From the NCBI RefSeq assembly GCF_963259705.1, contig NC_081847.1, forward strand, positions 74,467,469 through 74,531,468: a DNA stretch of 64,000 nucleotides. The letters are read 5' to 3'. Position 1 is the first letter of the stretch, and each line of letters opens with the position of its first letter. Of this stretch, positions 1 to 10,169 are shown piece after piece. Both the position numbers and the translations under genes were made by a program. Source of the stretch: Myotis daubentonii. Taxonomy: Eukaryota; Chordata; Mammalia; Chiroptera; Vespertilionidae. The notes under the pieces are model-generated. The model had not been told where the DNA came from. It searched no databases and saw only the letters and a list, made by a program, of their open reading frames with translations.

Positions 1-285
1 GCCTGCATCCTTTTGTAATCAGGACCCCTCAGGGGATGTCTGACTGACAGTCAAAACTGGCAGTAGGACATCCATATTGCAATCCGGGACCGCGGGCTCC
101 TAACTGCTCGCCTGCCTGCCTGCCTGATTACCCCTAACCACTCGCTTACCTGCCTGATAGCCCCTAACCACCTCTGCCTTGAACCCCGCCACAGCGGCTT
201 CATATGGAAGGATGTCTGGAATGACATCCGGAAGGTCATTTGGCTGTCCAGTCTAATTAGCATATTACGCTTTTATTATTATAGA
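1..285 (-). mobile_element. HeliBat-type non-autonomous Helitron, truncated by window edge
   Basis: The right end reads, on the minus strand, as the Helitron 5' terminus TCTATAATAATAAAAG, followed by T at 286, as expected for insertion between A and T. The 3' CTAG end lies outside the window. The body has GC-rich repeated CCTGCCTGCC / CCCCTAACCAC units, also present in the Helitron at 24.2 kb, so the two appear to belong to one subfamily. The element has no coding capacity; Helitrons of this kind are mobilised in trans by a Rep/helicase protein. The 70-codon open frame here is not a gene. Confidence 0.85.
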
Positions 286-452
286 TGTACTATACCCCAT
301 CAAATAGATGATATGTAAAATCGAGGGATGACCAGGCCATGACTTTTTTCAGTACTCAGTAGGATCATATAGTATAAACATATTTTGCTATTAATAACTG
401 ATAAAAATTACTGAAAATGAAAACTTGGTGCCTGAGTCAAATCTACGTAAAG
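286..452. other. AT-rich spacer with left target copy of the Ves SINE
   Basis: This is AT-rich single-copy-looking sequence between a Helitron and a Ves SINE. Its last 12 bases (441-452, ATCTACGTAAAG) are the left target-site duplication of the SINE. Nothing else is recognised. Confidence 0.6.
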
Positions 453-671
453 GTGCCCTAACCAGTTCTGCTCAGTGGTTAGAGCATCAGCCTGCAGACA
501 GAATGTCCTGGGTTCGACTCAGGTCAAGGGCACATGCCCAGTTGTGGGCTTGATCCCCAGTAGAGGGTGTGCAGGAGACAGCCAATCAATGATCCTCTCT
601 CATCATTGATGTTTCTCTCTCTCTCTCCCTGTCCCTTCCTCTCTGAAATTAATAAAAATATATTTTTTAAA
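453..671 (+). mobile_element. Ves SINE (tRNA-derived)
   Basis: The head carries tRNA-like A and B boxes (CTCAGTGGTTAGAGCATC near 471 and GGGTTCGACTC near 510). These are followed by the typical Ves body, a CT-rich stretch (ATTGATGTTTCTCTCTCTCT region) and an A-rich tail after GAAATTAATAAAAATA. A 12-bp target duplication flanks it: ATCTACGTAAAG at 441-452 and ATCTATGTAAAG at 672-683, with one mismatch. Ves is transcribed by Pol III and mobilised by L1; it is characteristic of vespertilionid and related bats. The copy is full length. Confidence 0.93.
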
Positions 672-683
672 ATCTATGTAAAG

Positions 684-3600
684 TTTCTTTGTAAATGTAT
701 GGTTTGGTATAAATATTTTGGCCTATGTTTCAGTTTTCTATAAAAAATAACCTTCACTGGTCTACTTTCCAGCTCAGTTTATGATCACTAGTTCAAGAGT
801 CAGTTACCAATTCATAGCACTTATATATTCAATCAATATTTACTGAATACAAGAAAAATCAGTGAATGGTTTAACTAAAGTTTTGTTAGGTTATAATACA
901 TACCTATTTTTTGTGGTTAACATTCCAATATCCAATATCTGTACATTCAAAATAATTAATATTATCGCTTCTGGCTTGCATTGTTATTGTATTGCTATTG
1001 TAGTAGTATTTCTTGAAGTTCAAAGTCAGCTCAGTGAACTTCCCAGAAAGTCTCAGGTATTTCAATATCAATATATTATTTGATTCGCTTTTAACTCAAT
1101 TTTTGTTTTTAATGTTTCTTTCTGTTTATTAATTCTGCATTTGATGTTGAAATATCCTCTCCAGTATTAATTCCTTGAACAGACATTATTTGGTCAGATA
1201 ATGAGATTTCTCAGTAAGGCCTCAACATCTACATATTAGAAAACAAGGTCTGGGAAGTAAATTACTTGGCCTAATCAGAAAAGAATTTTTCACAAGCAGA
1301 GACCCAAACTCCCCCCAGAACTTCAGAAGATCAAGGAAGAAAGTGGTTGGAGCATATGAGAAGCCAGAAAATGTTGAGGCTCCCACCATCTCATTGGAGA
1401 TGATTCTGCTGTCTATAAACTGGATTGGCCATCTGATCTTTTGTTATATTATCTTCAAACATGACTCTAAGGATAACTCTTCCTCTCTGCTTTCATTGCA
1501 GTCCATTAATACCTTTGATGTAGTGCTAGTTATTCTAATTATTTACTCATAGTTCTGCCTCCTTAATTGCAAGTATGGAGAGGGTAGAGTACATGCTTTC
1601 TCTCCATCAATATCTCTTAATCCTTTGACCAGAAACCCAGTTTATTCAAAAAATCCTTTGTTGGAAGGGTTCATGAGAAGTCTTTTTATTCCAGAAGTCA
1701 CACAAAATTTCCTGTTGAATTTCAATGGCCATAAACTTGGTCATATGCCCATTTCCTAACCAATTACAGGAATAAAAAACAACAATATTTAATATGATGG
1801 ATTTAAGCCAGTCTGGACCTATGCCCACAGTTAAGGATGGGGTTTATCCTTCATCCCTATCTAATTACAAAGGTAAAAATTAAAAAGAGGCTAATACCCC
1901 AAAGTAAAATCAAGGCACTGAGTAATCAAAGAAAACTAAACACTGTGACAGCAAATAGCAGATGTTCAACACAGTAAATTACAAAAGAAAGATGATGCTA
2001 ATAGACCTACCCAGATACGCATATACCTAAGAGCATATGATTTTTGTTACCTCTTGAAATTAGCATGCTAAAAACTTTCATAATATGTCAGCCATATTCT
2101 CGTGTTTTGTAACACTTAGTTTTCTATGTAGGTAAGTTTTTCCCACAGATTACAGCTCCTAAGCTAGTTTTACATTAGTTATTATCATTTGCAAGAAAAC
2201 CACGATGTCTTTCATCTTTATTTAGCCTTGAGATCCAAGACCGAACTGCAGCTCTGTGCTGAGGAGTGCAGTTCCCTGTTCTGTATGATATTCTCCCCAT
2301 CAGCCTGTTAGCTGCTCTGCTCCACTAGTCCTGGCCTGGGCCTTGTCCCCCGGGCTGACCATCCCCTAACCACCAATGACCCCGTATTAAGAATTCACAT
2401 CAAGTCCCTGGAATATGTCCCAGGTTCATCTCAAACTATCCATGACTTAGTTACCTCACTTATAATGGGAAATAACACTTTCTCTACCAATCTCATTAGA
2501 ACTCCTGTAAGATGCAGAAATGATATTTAAGATTCTTGTAAATTCATCAATAGTATCAAGTTAAACTGGTCCATGTGTGGTTACTTTAAATATTAAGAGC
2601 TCTATAAATGAGAATATTGATATTTTTAATATAATAACATACTGTATCCCTGGAATCTGTGGCAGATATTAAAATAGAAGAGTCACTATTAGGAAGAGCA
2701 CAAGATCAAGGTGGGATAAGAAGTCAAGAACCTGACAGTATTATGAAAATTTTTCTTAGGGAAAAAACAAACAAGAAAGAAGGATATAAAAATGAAATCC
2801 TTTAGCTCAAAGTGATGTAAAACCATATTATAAGCTCAAGGTGGGAATGGCATGGGGTGAGTCCGCTGATCAGGACAGAGAGTTCATTGGTGAAGATTCC
2901 TAACACACTTTAAAGGAGGATGTGTGGAGGCCATACTCTCAGTCCTTTGACCTGATTCTTTGGGCATGAAGCCTTGGTAAACATATGCTTCATGGGAACC
3001 TAGAAGGATCATTTGTCCTGTGGAAGGAGACTTCTATGGATAAAACCCTGTTTCTCAGGGTAAGATGTGGTTTTGAACATCCTGGAAAAATACACCTACA
3101 CCTGATTTATTAGAGCAGCTCTAGCCAGGATAGGGTTTCAACTTGGCTTGAGCTGGCAGCCCAGATGTTCCCCCAGAACATGGCATATCCCCATGGCTCT
3201 AGAGGAGTCACTCACCATGCCTCACAATCCAAACAAAACCTTCTTTGTGAAAGGGAAGAGAGAGTCAGGTTGCGCTCCCAGCCCAGCTGCCAATCCCTCC
3301 CAGTTTGGAACCCTTTCGTACTCTCCCCAGGGCTCCATCAAAAGTTTAGCAGAAACATTTGCCTCCAGGCATCGACTGTGTCAGAAACCTGACAGCTTGT
3401 TTTTATATATATTTTGTTACACTTAAGCATGGGTACTGTTTTAAGGAAAAAATAAGATGAAAAGTCTATTAGTTGGCTTTTCTTTATGATCTTTTTTTCC
3501 CTGTATTTTTGTTTGTTGATTCAGTCCTCAATTGACCTTTTAATATTCTCCAAAGAGTGGCTTATCTGAGGAGTGGTCCAGACAGAGGCTCAGAATAGGG

Positions 3601-3865
3601 ATATGGTGAGTGACTTTGGTAACCAGAAGAAAAAAGTTCTTCCTTCAAGTAAGGCTTGGCCTCAGACCCCGACTCAAGTAGTTCCAGAGGGAATATTTGA
3701 CCCCTATCTCCAATGTGTTCACTTCCTTTTAATGGTTGATTAAACCGGAGAACCTTATGTGAACTGGGCCATAGTAATAGGCTACAAAGTCATGGCAATA
3801 AAAGTGTTAATATCTGTCCTTCTTTGTTTGGTCTCTATTTGTTGGATCTCTTGGACCTCAGGGGA
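684..3865. other. unannotated intergenic stretch
   Basis: This stretch is AT-rich with short chance open frames of at most about 92 codons. I see no repeat that I can name, no coding signature, no RNA gene and no promoter. A GC-richer patch lies around 2230-2400 and another at 3130-3390; neither matches anything I recognise. Confidence 0.5.
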
Positions 3866-4376
3866 TTTATTAGTTAGTTATCACAGTATAACAAGCCACA
3901 TAGAAACACAGTGGCTTAAAAGGATAGCACTTATTATCATTCACCAGTTTATGTGTTAACCAGGGGGTTCTGTTTTTATCTATGCTCACTGATACATCAG
4001 TGGTCAGCTATGGTCAGGTAGGCATCTTGGTTGGCCTTTAAATGTGTTTTGGAAGTTCAGTTGGCTGAGGTTGATCTAGGTGACTTTGGATTGGACAACT
4101 GGGCTCTTCTTCTCATGGTTTCTCATCCTCCAGAAACGTATCCCAGGCTTCTTGATAGCAGCATTTTTCAGTGAGTCTGGTAGAAGAGTATAAGTCTCTT
4201 TGAACCAAGGCTCGGAATCTGGCGTACTGTACTTCCAGCATATTCTATTGGTCAAAGTTTGATACAAGGTCAAAACCAGAGTCTTATGGGAGGACACAAC
4301 TAAAGGGCATGAATACAGGAAGGCATGAAAAATCATGGCCACAATACTTCCTGACCTTGTGAAGTGGAATGTGAAA
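3866..4376 (-). repeat. MaLR-like (MLT1-type) LTR, diverged
   Basis: The minus-strand copy resembles the MLT1 group of ERVL-MaLR LTRs. On the plus strand it begins with a TTAGTTATCACAGTATAACA-like terminus, then a CAGTGGCTTAAAA block, and ends near a TATTCTATTGGTCAAAGTTT-like segment. It is heavily diverged and no target duplication was found. The next repeat is another MaLR LTR in the opposite direction. The family assignment is from memory of the consensus and subfamily is not claimed. Confidence 0.5.
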
Positions 4377-4409
4377 TATAATTCTCCTTTAGAAGACTCT
4401 GTTTTCCAC

Positions 4410-4803
4410 TGTCATGGACTAAATGTCATATCCCCTCAAAATTCATACACCATATTGAAACTCTATCTCCTCTCCCCATGTATTAGAAGATGAGGCCTTC
4501 GGAAAGTAATTAGGATTAGGTGAGCTCATGAAAAGGAAGCCTTCATGAATGCCATTAATGCCCTTATAAGAGTCACACAAAAGCTTGCTCTCCATCTCCG
4601 CTCTTCACCATGTGAGCATGCAACAAGAAGCTGGCAATGTGCAGCCCAGAAGAGAGCCCTCACCAGAACTTGACCATGCTGGTAACCTGACTTGGATCTC
4701 CAGAACTGACAAATATGAGAAGTAAGTTTGTGTTTATGTGCCACACAGTCTACAGTACTTTGTTTCAGCATCCCAAACTGCCTACAATACTGTCCTAGCA
4801 CTT
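4410..4803 (+). repeat. MLT1-type MaLR LTR
   Basis: The copy begins with TGTCATGGACTAAATGTCAT, carries CCTTATAAGAGTCACACAAA, CACCATGTGAGCATGCAACA and GAGAGCCCTCACCAGAA blocks, and ends in a CCACACAGTCTACAGTACTT block. These are in the order of the MLT1 LTR consensus. It is an old solo LTR with several indels. The minus-strand open frame of 91 codons inside it is not a gene. Confidence 0.8.
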
Positions 4804-5029
4804 AGGAGATAAGTTCCAAGTGGAGTGATAGAGGAGAGGTACAGCTTTACTAAATCATAATATATTTTGGTTCACATTTGGCCTTATGTCGTTGATTAAT
4901 TGGTTAAAATCCATGAACAGAAGTGAGTGATTAGGCTCCTCCTAACCTCTGATACTTAGAAAGAAAAATGAGCAATATACCTCAAAGGAGATCAATGGTT
5001 CTCCATGTTCACTGGCCCCACTCTTTCAC

Positions 5030-5540
5030 CTGGATGGTTGCCAAAAGTCCCCTGCCTCTAGTTTGCATCTTCTTTGTTCTCATAACTGGATTGTTCCCAT
5101 TGAGACTCTATTATTCTATCTTAGCACTCATTCCATAGTAAAATTGCCTGTTTTCTTATAAACTCCCCTTTTAGACCACAAGCTCTATGTAAGCAGGAAC
5201 TAGATCCATTGTTTCACCACTCTTATCACCAGAAACTAGGAGAATATCTATGCTCCATATAGTAAATACTCAAAAAATTGGCAGTGCACTCCTCTTTCTC
5301 TCTCTGCAGCATGCTCATGCCCTTTCCCCTTTCCTTCCCCCAAGTGCATTCTCTCTGTCTTTCTTTTTCTTAAGCTCCAAAGGCCCCTCTTTGGCCTCTG
5401 TAACTTGTTTCCTGAGCCCACACAGCCAAGCTGGCTCACTTCTTTTATGGCCCACTTCTTCTACCTCTGTGACTTTCTAAATAAATTTCTGCTTGAAAAA
5501 AATAATTGGAAAATTCCAAGTGAATGAATAAATAATTAAT
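5030..5540 (+). repeat. L2 3' end, split by a polyadenylated insertion
   Basis: The sequence before 5272 resembles an L2 3' untranslated region (blocks like ACCACAAGCTCTATGTAAGC and AGTAAATACTCAAAA). The expected terminal GAATGAATAAATAA follows after 5510. The intervening 5282-5499 does not fit L2 and is described separately. L2 is an ancient inactive LINE found in all mammals. Confidence 0.6.
5282..5499 (+). mobile_element. Putative retro-inserted polyadenylated transcript end
   Basis: About 218 bp interrupts an L2 tail. It is CT-rich, carries an AATAAA signal at 5479-5484, and 11 bases later an oligo-A run at 5495-5502. Similar ten-base flanks (AAAAAATTGG at 5272-5281; AAATAATTGG at 5500-5509) could be a target duplication. 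This is the layout of an L1-mobilised copy of a polyadenylated RNA 3' end, possibly from an LTR-driven transcript or a host mRNA. The source is not recognised. An old LTR fragment is the alternative. Confidence 0.4.
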
Positions 5541-6296
5541 TACAGATGCTGTTGAGTTTGATTATCCTTCCAATGGAATTGGAAACTAGATGCATGAAAG
5601 GTAGGCAGGACTTTCCATGTTAAGGAATCAAAATTACAATAATCATCCAGTCTTGTATATCTCCAAAACAAAAGCTCAACAAGTCAAGGAGCTCAGAGAT
5701 CTCTTAAAATTGCTATGATAATATTTTCTAAATAGCCAGTGTTCATGGCCTTACAGGCCTGAATACCATGAAGGCGGTCATATTATAGAATTTTTTAGAT
5801 CAAGCATGACTCATGTAAGTTTTATTTAAAGTCTAACTCTACATCCCTATGAGAAAACATAACTCTAGAAATTAGAAGTGACTTACTGCTTCTACCAGAG
5901 ATCTGGCAGGCTGTGTTATTCCATCTGACTACTTCTCTACTCTCCTGCACTTCTCTCCCAGCAGTGAGTTCCCAGGATGTCAGTGGCTACATTCTCATTG
6001 TCCCTTCATTTTCATACTGAAAGAAGACCATTGTGGGTGTTTCTAGATCATTCATAAAAATCTCTATTCAATATAGGTTCTTAGAAGTCTTTTGTGTTAT
6101 ACTTAGTCTACAAATTCTTTCCTGACTTAATTGAATTCTATGGAAAGAGTGAAGGTAGGAAGATCCAAAGTGGGGCAGAAATCTGTCCAGAGTTGGGGAG
6201 GGGCGTCTATGTCAGGTCAGCTTCAAGTGTTTCTGGCATATGGTCTGCATCCACCTCACCCGAGCCTGGTCTGGCAGTGTGAGGCAGAGGCTGGAG
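5541..6296. other. unannotated intergenic stretch
   Basis: There are only short chance open frames and no recognised repeat, coding or RNA signal. Confidence 0.5.
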
Positions 6297-6440
6297 CAGC
6301 AATTCTCAAACTTCAGAATGAATAAGAATAAATTTAAAATCTGCAACTCCCAAGCCCTCATTCCAAAATTCTGTTTTAGTAGACTTGGAATAAGGCCAGG
6401 AATTGGCATTTAACTAGCTACCCAAGCATTTCTGATGTCC
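6297..6440 (+). mobile_element. MER5-like hAT-Charlie fragment
   Basis: The copy starts with GCAATTCTCAAACTTCAGAA, similar to the MER5A terminal CAGTGGTTCTCAAACTT. It includes an AAATTCTGTTTTAGTAGACT block and a GGCATTTAACTAGCTACCCA block in the MER5 order. It is old and diverged, without a clear 8-bp duplication. MER5 elements are non-autonomous hAT transposons from early eutherian evolution. Confidence 0.65.
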
Positions 6441-7287
6441 TGACCCTATGTTAAAAATATGTGTAAAAGAAAATTAACCAGAGTATTACCTAGTCAGTAT
6501 TTTTTAACCTTTTAAAGTATAATGCCATGACCATGTAAATTTGATTGAAATAAACAACTGGGGTGAGGTGGGGTGGGGAAGCTAGTGTCTTCCTTAGGCT
6601 TTTGTAGCCCTGATATTACAAACTTCTACATTTTCATTCATTTCGAAAGTGAACAAACTAAAAGTGTGGCAGAGTTAACATATTTGATTGTTTTTAATTT
6701 TTTTATTTAAACCAAGTTGTGATAGCTTTACTCAAGACCTTTCTTGGTCTGATAAGTGTTTTTAACATCCTAAAAATATAGCCCATGCAACCGTAAGAGA
6801 GTTGGATAAATGTTTGCTCTAACTCTAGTGTTGTAACAGGAGCATACACGCGTGTGGGCTGCACTGGTAAAAGTGTGGACTTTGGGCTGGACCTCTGGCC
6901 TTGGCAGCTATGCAGTGATAGCATCTGTTGTGAACACCTCGGGAGTTAGTTTCAACAGCATGTCATTGGGAAGAAACCAGGTATGGCTGAGTGGACCACT
7001 AGGAGTGTGATTTTTGGCCCATTCCTAGTGGATCAGGTGATTTTTCTGGAAAAGACAACGGTGAAAGCTTTAAATGTGCAATTTGGCTCTCAAGTCAAAT
7101 AATATCAAAAGAGAAGAAGGCAACCTACCCCAGAGAGTGAAGGAGTGTTGAAGCCTAAGCATTTTCTCAGAGGATAGGTCTGAGATGCCCAAGGCCAGTG
7201 CTAAATTCATGGTTGGTTAATAAAGGTGGAGGGCACTTACTTATAAGATACCATACACCTCACCTACTCCAAAAATCTATGTTGTAG
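6441..7287. other. unannotated intergenic stretch
   Basis: Nothing recognisable is seen. There are short chance open frames only, and a G-rich patch around 6560. Confidence 0.5.
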
Positions 7288-7355
7288 AGCCTGGCCAATG
7301 TGGCAGAGTGGCTGAGCTTCGACCTATGAACCAGGAGATCACAGTTCGATTCTAC
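7288..7355 (+). mobile_element. Ves SINE head, truncated
   Basis: GCCTGGCCAATGTGGCAGAG, GACCTATGAACCAGGAGATC and CAGTTCGATTC are the Ves tRNA-like head with A and B boxes. Sequence after about 7355 no longer follows the Ves body clearly, although the segment to 7450 may be a divergent remainder. No target duplication is seen. This is a SINE relic, not a tRNA gene. Confidence 0.7.
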
Positions 7356-7763
7356 ATCCCTTTTCTTTACGGACCAGGATCCAGGCCAGTCCTCTGCCAT
7401 CTCCACTTAGGCTGTGCAAATTGTCAACTCAGCCAACAGCTGGAGAAATAATTTTTAAAAAGTTATAATTGGGGCCAATCTCAGTGAAATGAGATGCAAA
7501 TCACAATTGTTCTGGTGTGTATAGTGGGGGTGGGTGGGATCTCCTTTAAATCAAAGATGTTCCTGTCTCTCCATTTCAATTTTTCTAGAGTTTGGGCACT
7601 AGGTTTGCACAACTTGGAACATGCAAGTGGATTCTGCTCTGACATCTGCAAGGCCTCGGGGAGCCTGCCTCCTGGGAACAAGAGGGGAGCCTTCCCATAT
7701 GGGGATTTGTCTGCTTTATTTATTCATGTCTGTGTATGTATTGTTTTGTTTTGTTTGTTTTTT

Positions 7764-7769
7764 GCTCGG
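7764..7769. repeat. left 6-bp target-site duplication of the LTR element
   Basis: GCTCGG directly precedes the LTR at 7770 and recurs immediately after the other LTR at 10164-10169. A perfect 6-bp duplication is usual for class II (beta-type) endogenous retroviruses. Confidence 0.9.
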
Positions 7770-8606
7770 TGCCGGGGTCCTGCCCCAGCAGGTCCAGGGG
7801 TTCCCCAAAGGTGTGGACGGAGTCGGCGAAGAAGGAATGACACGGAGACAGTGTTCAGTTGATCAGCAGCCTAGCCAGGATCTCTAGCTAGGATCTCCAG
7901 CCAAGTTCTGGTCTGGATCTCCAGAGAGGTTCTGCTTAGGCTCTCCAGAGAGGTTCTGTCCAGGTACTCCAGTCAGGTTCAGTCACCAGGTTCTAGTCAG
8001 GTTCTCTTGCCAATTTCTGTAGTCAGGTTCAGTCCAGGATCCCTTGCCATGTTCTCCCGCTAGGCTCTGTCTCTAGGCTCCGAGGCCAGTCCCTCTCCAG
8101 GGTCCTCCGGCATGCTCTCTCCAGCGAAGTTCTTCTGTCTCTAGAGAACGTTCTGTGTAGGTTCTGTGCCTAGGCTCTGTCTCTCTTGGTCCTGTCTTCC
8201 AAGCCCTGTCTGAGTTCTGTCTCTTGCTGTCTTGTTCTGAGTTCTGTGTTCTGAGTTCTGCGTGTTTCTGTCTTGTTACAACTGTATTTATACCAGTTGA
8301 TTCAATCCTATCAATCTCTATTACAAAGGTTAGGGTGTTTCTTATCTCCATTCCAGGGAGAAAAGATTATGTAGTTTAAGCATGATTGTTCGTAGTTAAA
8401 GGGATTAATTACCCGCCTGGCACTTAGTTGAGGGGTTTTATTCCCTCCCTAACTTCAGGGGAAAATCCCTACCTGGGGATTCAACCTTTCTCGGAGAGGT
8501 GACTTTGGTTAAAACACAGCGCCAAGAAGGTGAGCAAACATATTAAGAACCATATGCCATATATGCCAGGTCCCTTGAAACAGCAAGGATGGACCGGCTC
8601 CCGGCA
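7770..8606 (-). repeat. 3' LTR of the class II element
   Basis: The 837-bp repeat runs TG...CA when read on the minus strand. It matches 9327-10163 with a constant offset of 1557; by eye the only difference is G at 8102 against A at 9659. A TATA-like GTATAAATAC lies within 8279-8299. The half nearest 7770 is built of degenerate short units resembling AGAACCTG / GGAGATCC. The 92-codon minus-strand open frame at 8073-8351 is part of the LTR and not a gene. Confidence 0.95.
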
Positions 8607-8625
8607 AATTCCCCCTTTTTTATTT
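8594..8625 (-). other. Polypurine tract at interior/3' LTR junction
   Basis: On the minus strand an A-rich then G-rich purine run, AAAAAAGGGGGAATT, ends directly at the LTR start TGCCGGGAG at 8606. This is the expected position of the plus-strand primer for reverse transcription. It independently fixes the element as minus-strand oriented. Confidence 0.8.
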
Positions 8626-8943
8626 TTTAAAAGCAGGCATTAAAAAGAAAAACCTGAAATGCTCTCTTGTATCCATTTTAAGAGTAGGATTGGCGCTTTC
8701 CGCTATTACCTGAGTCCTGATCTAGCAACCCAGGGAGAGCTTGCCAATCCTGCACTTTCCCGCGGTGGAAAGGCTGCAGTGGGGTTAAGGATAAGGCTCC
8801 TTGGGCCTACCTTCTCCCATGCCTCTACATTTACCTTTCCGGCACCTTTCCTTCCTCAGAAAAGCATGGACGTATTTCTTGTATAAAATGTTCTGTCTGA
8901 CTGGGAGTAACCTTAATTCCTCTGCTAACAAGCATATACGTTA

Positions 8944-9057
8944 AAAGATCAATACGGAGTCTTTTTTCTTTAGACTCAGTATGGCACATCTTCTTAATCT
9001 AAAGATCAATACAGAGTCTTCTTTCTTTGGACTCAGTATGGCACATCTTCTCAATCT
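8944..9057 (-). repeat. Two-copy 57-bp tandem repeat inside the element
   Basis: AAAGATCAATAC starts both at 8944 and at 9001, giving a 57-bp period. The units differ at only a few positions (for example CTTTTTTCTT against CTTCTTTCTT). No coding frame or known motif was seen; it may be part of a packaging or untranslated structure or simply a slippage duplication. Confidence 0.85.
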
Positions 9058-9119
9058 AAGTTCTGTACTATCCACCTTCTTACCCTACTTATCCTCTATA
9101 GGGGGGTCTGTAGCACCCT

Positions 9120-9388
9120 GGTGGAGTCCTATCCGTCCCGAGTGTGGGGTTCTCAATGGGGGGGGCTTACCTAAGGGAATCCTGTTCCAGGGGTTCCCAA
9201 AGGTGTGGACGGATTCGGCGAAGACTATCCACCCTCTTCCTACGGTGGAGTCTGATCCGTCCCGAGTGTGGGGGTTCTCAATGGGGGAGGGGGGCTTACC
9301 TAGGGGAATCCTGTTCGGGCGCCAGATGCCGGGGTCCTGCCCCAGCAGGTCCAGGGGTTCCCCAAAGGTGTGGACGGAGTCGGCGAAG
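9120..9388 (-). repeat. Duplicated U5/leader junction
   Basis: Segment 9120-9223 repeats the order seen at 9244-9388: leader, splice-donor-like motif, part of the primer-binding region, then the LTR end block CAGGGGTTCC...GGCGAAG. In the first copy the LTR terminus and most of the primer site, about 40 bp, are missing, so leader is joined straight to inner LTR sequence. It looks like a past template switch during reverse transcription that became fixed in the family. Confidence 0.75.
9309..9324 (-). other. Primer binding site, lysine tRNA type
   Basis: On the minus strand the sequence is TGGCGCCCGAACAGGA, matching the 3' end complement of tRNA-Lys used by beta- and lentiviruses. It lies two bases from the LTR end at 9327, the canonical spacing. 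It assigns the helper lineage to the Lys-primed retroviruses; class II is inferred together with the 6-bp duplication. Confidence 0.9.
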
Positions 9389-10163
9389 AAGGAATGACAC
9401 GGAGACAGTGTTCAGTTGATCAGCAGCCTAGCCAGGATCTCTAGCTAGGATCTCCAGCCAAGTTCTGGTCTGGATCTCCAGAGAGGTTCTGCTTAGGCTC
9501 TCCAGAGAGGTTCTGTCCAGGTACTCCAGTCAGGTTCAGTCACCAGGTTCTAGTCAGGTTCTCTTGCCAATTTCTGTAGTCAGGTTCAGTCCAGGATCCC
9601 TTGCCATGTTCTCCCGCTAGGCTCTGTCTCTAGGCTCCGAGGCCAGTCCCTCTCCAGGATCCTCCGGCATGCTCTCTCCAGCGAAGTTCTTCTGTCTCTA
9701 GAGAACGTTCTGTGTAGGTTCTGTGCCTAGGCTCTGTCTCTCTTGGTCCTGTCTTCCAAGCCCTGTCTGAGTTCTGTCTCTTGCTGTCTTGTTCTGAGTT
9801 CTGTGTTCTGAGTTCTGCGTGTTTCTGTCTTGTTACAACTGTATTTATACCAGTTGATTCAATCCTATCAATCTCTATTACAAAGGTTAGGGTGTTTCTT
9901 ATCTCCATTCCAGGGAGAAAAGATTATGTAGTTTAAGCATGATTGTTCGTAGTTAAAGGGATTAATTACCCGCCTGGCACTTAGTTGAGGGGTTTTATTC
10001 CCTCCCTAACTTCAGGGGAAAATCCCTACCTGGGGATTCAACCTTTCTCGGAGAGGTGACTTTGGTTAAAACACAGCGCCAAGAAGGTGAGCAAACATAT
10101 TAAGAACCATATGCCATATATGCCAGGTCCCTTGAAACAGCAAGGATGGACCGGCTCCCGGCA
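9327..10163 (-). promoter_or_regulatory. 5' LTR of the class II element
   Basis: This LTR would drive minus-strand transcription of the element. A TATA-like box (GTATAAATAC on the minus strand) sits within a near palindrome CAACTG...CAGTTG at 9836-9856, about 310 bp from the LTR start. Downstream lies the degenerate repeat-rich R/U5 portion. The sequence is identical to the other LTR except A at 9659. Whether the promoter is active is unknown. Confidence 0.85.
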
Positions 10164-10169
10164 GCTCGG
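10164..10169. repeat. right 6-bp target-site duplication
   Basis: GCTCGG, identical to 7764-7769. Confidence 0.9.

Larger units (their letters stand above)
7770..10163 (-). mobile_element. Complete non-autonomous class II (Lys-primed) LTR element
   Basis: Two 837-bp LTRs enclose a 720-bp interior. Read on the minus strand the order is 5' LTR (10163 to 9327), a lysine-tRNA-type primer binding site (9309-9324), a leader with AGGTAAGC splice-donor-like motifs, non-coding interior, a polypurine tract just before 8606, then the 3' LTR (8606 to 7770). A 6-bp duplication GCTCGG flanks it. No gag, pro, pol or env reading frame exists, so proteins must come from a helper. I found one difference between the LTRs, indicating a very recent insertion. 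This is a mini-element comparable in logic to other parasitic LTR elements; the family name is unknown to me. Confidence 0.93.

Noticed and set aside
453..530. tRNA gene
   Set aside because: The A and B box similarity belongs to the Ves SINE head; there is no cloverleaf continuation, and SINE body, tail and target duplications are present.
8073..8351. 92-codon open frame present twice (also 9630-9908)
   Set aside because: It is the degenerate repeat-rich part of the LTR; its duplication reflects the two LTRs and not a conserved gene.
7770..10163. Full coding provirus
   Set aside because: Only 720 bp separate the LTRs and no gag, pro, pol or env sequence is present.
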